Shown here in pieces: positions 58,191-64,000 of a DNA stretch of 64,000 nucleotides. The notes under the pieces are model-generated. The model was not told where the DNA came from, did not search any database, and saw nothing but the letters and a program-made list of their open reading frames with translations. The stretch comes from a virus. Position numbers and translations under genes: made by a program. The DNA lies in the IMG/VR virus record IMGVR_UViG_3300028840_004314, positions 20,486 to 84,485 of that record, one strand, 5' to 3'. The number at the start of each line of letters is the position of its first letter. The first letter of the stretch is position 1.

Positions 58191-58892
58191 ATGGCGGGTA
58201 CAATGACAGATAAGAGGGTGCTGTTGTTTTCAGGGGGGATAGATTCATTGGTGTCCTGGGAGTTTCTGGACAGACCAAAGTGCGTTTACTTCGATTTGAA
58301 GGTGGATTACTCGGAGAGGGAGAAGGTAGCTGTAAGAACCTTGGTTCCCAACGTCATCATAGACAATTCCTTGAATATGTCAGAACGCCAACAACGCGGA
58401 CATCTCGCCATCATTCCGTACCGAAACCTTCTGATGGCCATACAGGCCACTAAGTATGGAGATAACGTTTTCATAGGCGGGTTGGCTGATGACATCATGA
58501 AGGACAATGGACCCGCCGCCTACGCCAGTATGGAAATCATACTCAATCACTTATCTGAAACACATCAGAATTTCTCCGTACGTGGTGGACTTCCTGGTAG
58601 TATGACGAAGAGCCAGGCTGTGGGATGGTTTTTGAGGTATAGTAAGTTCAAGGACCCAGTGTATACCCTGGTTAAACATTCTGTGTCCTGCTACAGTACG
58701 GAGTCTAACTATTGTGGTAGGTGTAAATCCTGTTTTCGGAAATGGTTGGCACTAAGGGTCAATGGGATTGATATTCTGGAGTATGACAAGGATGCCATGC
58801 AGTACCATGTAAAACATATGTTTGAAGGATCGTGTCACCCGGATTTGGTGTTTGAAGCGGAGCGTTACGCCGTACCGTACATGAAAGGATAG
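58191..58892 (+). CDS. queC: 7-cyano-7-deazaguanine synthase
   Basis: A 233-residue protein started at the second of two adjacent ATGs, 7 bases after AAAGGGG. VLLFSGGIDSLVSWEFL is the PP-loop ATP site. CYSTESNYCGRCKSCFRKW supplies the zinc-binding Cys set. It turns 7-carboxy-7-deazaguanine into preQ0 with ATP and ammonia. With the DpdA-like gene next, preQ0 is probably put into DNA. Confidence 0.93.
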   Translation: MAGTMTDKRVLLFSGGIDSLVSWEFLDRPKCVYFDLKVDYSEREKVAVRTLVPNVIIDNSLNMSERQQRGHLAIIPYRNLLMAIQATKYGDNVFIGGLADDIMKDNGPAAYASMEIILNHLSETHQNFSVRGGLPGSMTKSQAVGWFLRYSKFKDPVYTLVKHSVSCYSTESNYCGRCKSCFRKWLALRVNGIDILEYDKDAMQYHVKHMFEGSCHPDLVFEAERYAVPYMKG

Positions 58893-58898
58893 TACAAT

Positions 58899-59870
58899 AT
58901 GTTAGAGAGGTTATACTGTGCCGGGGCCCTTCATACCAGTGGTTGGGACTTATGGGTGAAGGAGATGATTGAGACTGAGAGGATGTATGTTTTGGAGTCC
59001 TTTTGGTACGGTGGGTCCATAAAGAACAAATTCAATAAGTCTAAGCACTTCAAATTGTTTTTGGACTCTGGGGCCTTTTCCTGGTACAACTCTGTGACGA
59101 AAAAGGGCCAGGTTCCTACGGCGAAGGATAAACAGGAGTACATGGACAGGTACATCGCTTTCATCAAGGAGTTTCCGGATCGTTGGCATTGTTGTGCCAA
59201 CTTGGATGTTATTGGCGATCCAGAGCAGACTTGGAAGAACCAGAAGTACATGGAGGAACAGGGGGCTACACCCATTCCGGTGTTTCACTATACACACAAT
59301 CAGGCTGACATTCACAAGGAATCCGCGGAGTTTGATTACTTCATCCGATATATCGAGGAGTATCCCTATATCGCCGTGGGTGGTGGTGCCAGTAGTGGTC
59401 TTACGAGGGAGTCCTACGTCGAGCGGTTTGGCGATAAGGTGTTTGGTGAGATCGAGAACCGGGGATTGAAGACCAAGGTCCACGGTTTTGGAGTAACCTC
59501 CTTTATGTTGATGAAGCGGTACCCATGGTACAGTGTTGATAGTACCTCCTGGATTCAATATTCAGCCAATGGAAGGGTTCTTATTCCTCAGTTTGATTTG
59601 GAGGGAGAACCCATTTTTGATGATACACCAAATGCCATGTTTGGTAGTGCTGTTTCCAGGGAGATGGGACGTCACTTTGATCTTTGTCTCTCTGACATGG
59701 AACGGGAGAGAGTACATAGGTACTTTGATGAGCTTCATCCTTTGGTCAATGTTCCGGATCTGGAGAAGTATGACTACATCCGCAACTTGGCCAACTTCCT
59801 CTTCTTTGAGAATTTTGTTAACTCCACAAAGGGAACACAATCCGAGTTAAAAGGAAGGACGTTTTTCTAA
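58899..59870 (+). CDS. dpdA: DpdA-like DNA guanine transglycosylase
   Basis: A 323-residue protein. LFLDSGAFSWYNS (catalytic Asp56 region), CANLDVIGDPEQTW, PIPVFHYTHN, VGGG and VHGFGVTSFMLMKRYPWYSV, then DSTSW, follow the order of the tRNA-guanine-transglycosylase barrel in phage DpdA proteins. DpdA swaps guanine in DNA for preQ0 or a relative. It follows queC directly and its stop overlaps the sliding clamp start by one base. TGT-like enzymes acting on tRNA are an alternative, less likely in a phage DNA operon. Confidence 0.87.
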   Translation: MLERLYCAGALHTSGWDLWVKEMIETERMYVLESFWYGGSIKNKFNKSKHFKLFLDSGAFSWYNSVTKKGQVPTAKDKQEYMDRYIAFIKEFPDRWHCCANLDVIGDPEQTWKNQKYMEEQGATPIPVFHYTHNQADIHKESAEFDYFIRYIEEYPYIAVGGGASSGLTRESYVERFGDKVFGEIENRGLKTKVHGFGVTSFMLMKRYPWYSVDSTSWIQYSANGRVLIPQFDLEGEPIFDDTPNAMFGSAVSREMGRHFDLCLSDMERERVHRYFDELHPLVNVPDLEKYDYIRNLANFLFFENFVNSTKGTQSELKGRTFF

Positions 59871-60931
59871 TGAATCGAGTAGAACTGGTAGATAGATTGA
59901 GTATCGCGGCATCCTGTGTTGGAAACAGTAACCTTGTGAAGGAGTACAACTATCTGGGTGTGAGAGGCTCCAAAGTTACAGCCAACAATGGAGTATGCTC
60001 TGTGATGGTTCCTTTGGAGGATCCTGTCGGTTTTGTTGCCGCTGTTCCTGGGGTGGAGTTTGTAAGACTATTGAAAGACATGTCGGCCAAGGAGGTTTCG
60101 TTTGTGAAGGATGGAAACTCTCTTCAGGTGAAGAGTGGGAGGAGTAAGGGGGAGTTTGGTGTGTTATCGGAGATACCTGGGGCTCTGGATCACGATCCCA
60201 ACGGGTTGGCTTGGCACACTTTGGGGGAGGATCTTCGTACTGGGTTGTTGAAAGCCAGTATGTGTGTATCCAAGGACCTTCGCGGAGTTTTACGGGCTGT
60301 ATTGGTGGACGGGAAAAGGCTGATCGCCACCGATAGAAACAGGATCATTCGATACAACCTGGAGGATAAACATACACGCTTCATTCTACCGTTGGAGATG
60401 ATACGTCTTCTTGGTAAGTACAAGAAGGAGATTACCAAGATTTCCGAGTTGAATCCGGAGGACGGGCTTATCCGATTCCGCCATGAGTGTGGGGCCATCT
60501 TTACTACGCAGGTTCTTCAGGAGGACTACCCTGACTTGAATCCACACTTCCCGGACTTTGACAAACTGACTACCTTGGAGTTTTCCTCCGGCCGTAGAAG
60601 GTCCGAGGGTATTCATACCGTGGTGGAACGTCAATTGAATTTCATGAAGGAGGTAAAGGAGTTCGATAAGGAAACTGTGATTAACGTGGACGGGGACACA
60701 TGTACGTTGACGTCCTTGGATCACAACAAGGCCCAGCTGGTGGACACAGTTGCCTTGGGATCCGATACGGAGGAGGAGTTGGAGTTTACAGTCAACCTGA
60801 ATTTGTTGAAGGACGTTTTGGAAACTACCAGGATGTTTTACTTTGAGAAGTCCAAGGGTCTTATCGGATTCAAAACTGACAAATTTGAATACATCACCCT
60901 TACTAAAAGGAAACAGAAGGAGGAGAAGTAG
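59870..60931 (+). CDS. DNA polymerase sliding clamp, DnaN-like
   Basis: A 353-residue protein with three repeats of the clamp fold: N-terminal MNRVELVDRLSIAASCVGNS, a middle with MCVSKDLRGVLRAVLVDGKR and IATDRNRIIRYN (the DnaN-like A-T-D-x-x-R), and C-terminal KGLIGFKTDKFEYITLTKR, the usual final strands. It would tether the phage polymerase to DNA. Directly upstream of small DNA-repair-type genes and the polymerase. Confidence 0.8.
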   Translation: MNRVELVDRLSIAASCVGNSNLVKEYNYLGVRGSKVTANNGVCSVMVPLEDPVGFVAAVPGVEFVRLLKDMSAKEVSFVKDGNSLQVKSGRSKGEFGVLSEIPGALDHDPNGLAWHTLGEDLRTGLLKASMCVSKDLRGVLRAVLVDGKRLIATDRNRIIRYNLEDKHTRFILPLEMIRLLGKYKKEITKISELNPEDGLIRFRHECGAIFTTQVLQEDYPDLNPHFPDFDKLTTLEFSSGRRRSEGIHTVVERQLNFMKEVKEFDKETVINVDGDTCTLTSLDHNKAQLVDTVALGSDTEEELEFTVNLNLLKDVLETTRMFYFEKSKGLIGFKTDKFEYITLTKRKQKEEK

Positions 60932-60932
60932 T

Positions 60933-61055
60933 ATGGAGTCATCTACAAAACACCAACAGGAGGAGCAGTTCGATAGGTGTATTGTACTGGGGGTGTTGTT
61001 CACCATCCTATTTGTTGCATTGGTGGTGGTTGTTGTGAGTCTGGCAACATCATAG
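60933..61055 (+). CDS. Small single-pass membrane protein, 40 residues
   Basis: An ATG after AAGGAGG begins MESSTKHQQEEQFDRCIVLG, followed by a hydrophobic helix (VLFTILFVALVVVVVSLATS) that spans the membrane. Its start lies 1 base after the clamp stop. Function unknown; small lysis or superinfection-related roles are possible. Confidence 0.55.
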   Translation: MESSTKHQQEEQFDRCIVLGVLFTILFVALVVVVVSLATS

Positions 61056-61090
61056 GGTGTGTCCAGGGAGTATTGTAAGGAGTTTCATTG

Positions 61091-61501
61091 ATGGGAACTA
61101 ACTTCTACACTATGGATGGGAAACATGTAGGGAAACGATCCGCGGCCGGTTGGTTTTGTTGGGATTGTGGAGTTACCCTGTGTAAGGCGGGGAACGCTGG
61201 TGTCCATCTTAATAAGGAATGGTACGAATCTTGTCCTAAATGTGGTAGTAAACCCGAGGAGGAATCCTTGGAAGGTGGTTCTGTGGGAAGGGAGTTGGGT
61301 TTTAACACAAGTAGTCCCTGTAGGAAGACGGGAGTAAAAAGTTGTGCCAGTTTTACATGGGCGGTACCACCGGAGTCCATTCGCCAGAAACGATCTTTCC
61401 GCGACGGGTATGATAGAAGGTATAGTAAGGAGGAATTTGATGCTGTGTTGGAGGAGTGTCCAATACAGTATTACGATTCTATAGGACATATTTTTAGTTG
61501 A
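61091..61501 (+). CDS. Zinc-ribbon protein, unknown
   Basis: A 136-residue protein with AAGGAG 8 bases before the ATG. GWFCWDCGVTLCKAG and SCPKCGSKPEEE are two C-x-x-C pairs, a probable zinc ribbon. The C-terminus is charged and mixed (RDGYDRRYSKEEFDAVLEEC). It sits in the replication/repair operon; no activity is assigned. Confidence 0.55.
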   Translation: MGTNFYTMDGKHVGKRSAAGWFCWDCGVTLCKAGNAGVHLNKEWYESCPKCGSKPEEESLEGGSVGRELGFNTSSPCRKTGVKSCASFTWAVPPESIRQKRSFRDGYDRRYSKEEFDAVLEECPIQYYDSIGHIFS

Positions 61502-61514
61502 CGGGAGGTTGACT

Positions 61515-61922
61515 ATGAGATTGTGGCACCATGCTTTGTTGTCTCATCTACCTAAGCAGTGGCTTCAAGGACAACATAGGGAGTGTTGTGCCCTTCGAGG
61601 GAGGGGTTGGGGTAAGATGCACAGTACTGTGGACTACGTGTTTTGTCATCCATACTCCATGTTGTACTTCTATCATCAGAAGGTGATAGACGTACTTATT
61701 TCTAAACATAAGGTTAATGTGAATTTGGTTTGGACGTTTCTACCTTACCGAGGGAAGAATATTGGAAGTGATTACTCCGACTTTGTTATGAATCCGCCGA
61801 AGGGTTCCGTATTATCCACATATCCGGAACATAACGATGAGTATTTACAGGAGTGTTTGGAGAATCTTCGTGGGAAGGGTATCCACATATCCGAGGAGGT
61901 TCTAGAAGATGCAGGAGTGTAA
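61515..61922 (+). CDS. Pyrimidine-dimer glycosylase-family (Pyr_excise) protein
   Basis: A 135-residue protein with GGGAGG before the ATG. MRLWHHALLSHLPKQWLQGQ, HRECCALRGRGWGK and VDYVFCHPYSMLYFYHQKVI match the T4 DenV/PF03013-type family, which includes UV endonuclease-like proteins: a conserved start, R-E-C-x-A-L-R-G-x-G-W-G and a Y-x-x-H core. DNA repair of UV damage is the family role. Activity on the modified DNA is not known. Confidence 0.75.
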   Translation: MRLWHHALLSHLPKQWLQGQHRECCALRGRGWGKMHSTVDYVFCHPYSMLYFYHQKVIDVLISKHKVNVNLVWTFLPYRGKNIGSDYSDFVMNPPKGSVLSTYPEHNDEYLQECLENLRGKGIHISEEVLEDAGV

Positions 61923-62220
61923 AGACTGCTTCTTTTTTAGGCCGGTTCGTCGTAGCGGGAATGGTCTAGTTAGGACGGCGAAATGTCTACATAGGGATTG
62001 TTTTGATCAAGTTCCCTATATCAGTGAGTATGGTTTGGCGTGTTCTAGAACAGTGAGGAAGTACAATTATCTGGATTTTAATTTGGAGGGAAAATGTCCT
62101 AGGTTCGTTAGGGTGGAACACCTTAGGGCTCCCATTTTTCCAGGAATAGGGTGGTTGCGTTGGCTTACTAAGGATGTGATGCACATCGTGGAGACAGACA
62201 GTACAAAGGAAGGGTCGTAG
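61909..62220 (+). CDS. Small Cys-rich protein, unknown
   Basis: A 103-residue protein with GAGGAGG upstream, overlapping the previous gene by 14 bases. CKDCFFF, CLHRDC, LACSRTV and KCPRF provide six or more Cys at spacings that fit a zinc site or cluster. The C-terminus has a Trp-rich helix. Just upstream of the polymerase, coupled by 1 base. Confidence 0.5.
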   Translation: MQECKDCFFFRPVRRSGNGLVRTAKCLHRDCFDQVPYISEYGLACSRTVRKYNYLDFNLEGKCPRFVRVEHLRAPIFPGIGWLRWLTKDVMHIVETDSTKEGS

Positions 62221-62221
62221 T

Positions 62222-64000
62222 ATGGGGTATGTTCAACCATTCTTTTTGGATGGTGGCGATATTGTGGAGCCTACACCTAGGAAACCTAGGAAACGGTCTG
62301 GTAGTAAGTCCAGCTCTGGACGTAAGCAATCCACAAAAAAGCCAGTGATACGTGATTGTAGTACATGTAAACTGGACCAACAATGCCGTACGCCGGAGAT
62401 GGACCTATACGGCGAAGGAGGGGCCGGTATTATGATCGTATCCCTTAGGCCCGGTTTAGAGTCCGACCGCGAAGGTAGGGCGGCCTTGGGATCCTCCTGG
62501 CTCTTGATAGGGGACGCCCTCCGGGCCCATGGGTTCAACCTTCGAAAAGACTGTATTAGTACAAATTTGGTTCTATGTAGACCCCCTTTCAATCCGGATG
62601 GCACTGTACGAGATCCTAGCGCCTTTGAGATCGAGTGTTGTACTCCTAAACTACACAAAGACATTTCTGACATCAAACCTAAGGTGATTATCGCTTTTGG
62701 ATCCCCGGCTCTCCAGGCGGTCGCGGGACATCCGGAGATGCCCAAGTTTAGTGTAACTAACTATCGTGGGCGTGTTCTTCCAATAAGGAGATGGAATGCT
62801 TGGGTGGGTTGTAGTTTTCATCCTAGATTTGTACGTATGACTCGGGATGACAACTTGTACACAGCTCATGAGGAGATGCTGATACGTGATGTGGGGGAGG
62901 CTTTAAAGTATTTGAACGAGCCACTACCGGAGGCTCTTACAGAGGATGGTAACATATGGCTCAAGGACGCCAAGGAGGCCAGGGACTACCTGTATAAGTT
63001 GGCGGATGATATTGATGGTCCTCCTGTAACTTTTGACTATGAGACCAATTCAAAGGATCCCTTTGAGGAGAATTTGGAAACACTATCTGTGTCGTTTGCC
63101 ACCACACCCAAGAAGGGGTATGGAATAGCATTATGTAGGGAGTGGAATGGGTGGAGTGATGATGAGCAGGATATGGTGGAGGATGCTCTTTGTGACTTTC
63201 TTACTAGTGCCAGACGTAAGGTAGTACAGAATTCCAACTATGAACAGCTGTGGTCCAGCCAGTTTTATGGTTGTAAGGTGAGAAACGTCATACACGACAC
63301 TATGTTGGGTAATCATGTAGTTTATTGTCGTAAGGGGTGTAACGGTTTGGATGAAATTACGTACGCCCTCACTGGAATAACCTACAAGAAGATGGTGGAC
63401 ATTCGGAATTTGAAGGCGGAACCACCCCAGAACGTCATCAATTACAACTGTTTTGACGTTCGTTACCAGATTATGGGTTATAAGTCCCAGAGACAGGTGA
63501 TGGAGAAACCTCAAAAGGACTTCTATGTGATGTGTAATCGTTCCTTACCTACGTTGGCCAGAATGTCCAACCGTGGAACGCGTATAGATGTCCCAAAGTT
63601 GAAAGGTTTTCAGGAGTCCTGTGCGGAGGAGTTGGATACAACTACAAGAAGGTTGATGAAATTAGATTGTGTCCATCAGTTCGAGAAGAAAAACAACAAA
63701 ACACTCAATCTGAACGCCAAACAGCAAATAGCCAGTATTGTGTTCGATATTCTAGGAGAGAAGCCCACCCGGTTCTCCAAGAAAACGGAAAACAGGTCCA
63801 TGGATAAGAAGGTGGTGGAAGAACTTTTGCTGGATCATAAACATGAGGAGACGAAGGAGTTTCTTACACTGTTGGATCATTACAATAGGTACGAGAGTTT
63901 CCGAAAACTGATCAAGAACTGGTTTGGTTTGATTGATCCCAATGGGTTCCTTCATCCATTGTTTAAGTTGCATGTAGCCAGGACGTACCGGTCCTCCTCC
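62222..64000 (+). CDS. Uracil-DNA-glycosylase-like / DNA polymerase A fusion, 3' partial
   Basis: The frame runs off the window; 593 residues are present. Residues 1-45 are basic. Residues 46-206 look like a family-4/5-type uracil-DNA glycosylase: CSTCKLDQQC Cys set, SWLLIGDALRAHGF, VIIAFGSPALQAVAG and SFHPRFV. Residues 268-420 are a 3'-5' exonuclease: VTFDYETNSKD (Asp272/Glu274), NSNYEQLW, HDTML and YNCFD (Tyr408/Asp412). The PolA palm follows (RTYRSSS near the edge). Klenow's Exo II Asp is Glu341 here. Fused UDG-PolA chains are known in some large phages. Confidence 0.85.
   Translation, partial: MGYVQPFFLDGGDIVEPTPRKPRKRSGSKSSSGRKQSTKKPVIRDCSTCKLDQQCRTPEMDLYGEGGAGIMIVSLRPGLESDREGRAALGSSWLLIGDALRAHGFNLRKDCISTNLVLCRPPFNPDGTVRDPSAFEIECCTPKLHKDISDIKPKVIIAFGSPALQAVAGHPEMPKFSVTNYRGRVLPIRRWNAWVGCSFHPRFVRMTRDDNLYTAHEEMLIRDVGEALKYLNEPLPEALTEDGNIWLKDAKEARDYLYKLADDIDGPPVTFDYETNSKDPFEENLETLSVSFATTPKKGYGIALCREWNGWSDDEQDMVEDALCDFLTSARRKVVQNSNYEQLWSSQFYGCKVRNVIHDTMLGNHVVYCRKGCNGLDEITYALTGITYKKMVDIRNLKAEPPQNVINYNCFDVRYQIMGYKSQRQVMEKPQKDFYVMCNRSLPTLARMSNRGTRIDVPKLKGFQESCAEELDTTTRRLMKLDCVHQFEKKNNKTLNLNAKQQIASIVFDILGEKPTRFSKKTENRSMDKKVVEELLLDHKHEETKEFLTLLDHYNRYESFRKLIKNWFGLIDPNGFLHPLFKLHVARTYRSSS

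Noticed and set aside
48846-59870. A QueD gene to complete the deazaguanine route
   Set aside because: No protein in the span has the QueD zinc and catalytic pattern; it may be elsewhere in the genome or supplied by the host.
1-64000. CRISPR arrays, insertion sequences, integrase or attachment sites
   Set aside because: No regularly spaced repeats, transposase, integrase or att-like duplications were seen.
1-64000. tRNA genes
   Set aside because: No cloverleaf with a proper T-arm and acceptor was recognised by eye, including in the gaps at 48422-48840 and 49431-49697; a tRNA scan would be decisive.

Overview
The window is a 64 kb piece of a large tailed phage with a contractile tail (Caudoviricetes, T4-like tail plan). 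The evidence is a tail sheath, tail tube, gp15-, gp53-, gp25- and gp6-like proteins, a PAAR tip, and a lytic-type replication set (DnaB-type helicase, DnaG-type primase, sliding clamp, family A DNA polymerase). There is no integrase or repressor. Genes are tightly packed, with ATGA or TAATG start/stop overlaps and AGGAG-type ribosome binding sites. The good promoters match the bacterial sigma-70 pattern. The host is a bacterium that cannot be named from this sequence; a Tat-like signal peptide and sialic-acid-type sugar genes would fit a Gram-negative.

Positions 1-27049 (+) form one virion operon. It starts with fibre or decoration proteins and a gp13-like neck protein. A block of small accessory genes follows, several with what look like T4-style capsid-targeting peptides. 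Then come gp15-like, sheath, tube, a chaperone pair that may need a frameshift, tape measure, baseplate hub, spike, wedge and fibre genes.

Positions 27062-42075 (+) form a sugar island: GT42/DUF115-like proteins, GT2 and GT4 glycosyltransferases, a CMP-sugar synthetase (NeuA type), an SDR, a radical SAM enzyme, a nonulosonate synthase (NeuB type), methyltransferases, a Tat-signal protein, nucleotide-type enzymes and a metallophosphoesterase. NeuB, NeuA and the GT42-like proteins make a consistent route for making, activating and transferring a sialic-acid-like sugar. A GC-rich palindromic array and a terminator close the island against the convergent operon.

Positions 42323-48421 (-) hold small unknown genes, a sigma-factor-like protein and a DUF932-like protein, driven by two clear sigma-70-type promoters. 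Positions 48846-55928 (-) hold GTP cyclohydrolase I (folE), primase, ThyX, an SF2 helicase and the replicative helicase. A palindrome-dense divergent control region (55929-56316) separates these from 56317-64000 (+), which holds queE, queC, a DpdA-like transglycosylase, the sliding clamp, a Pyr_excise-type protein and a uracil-DNA-glycosylase/PolA fusion cut by the right edge. FolE, QueE, QueC and DpdA point to 7-deazaguanine modification of the phage DNA.
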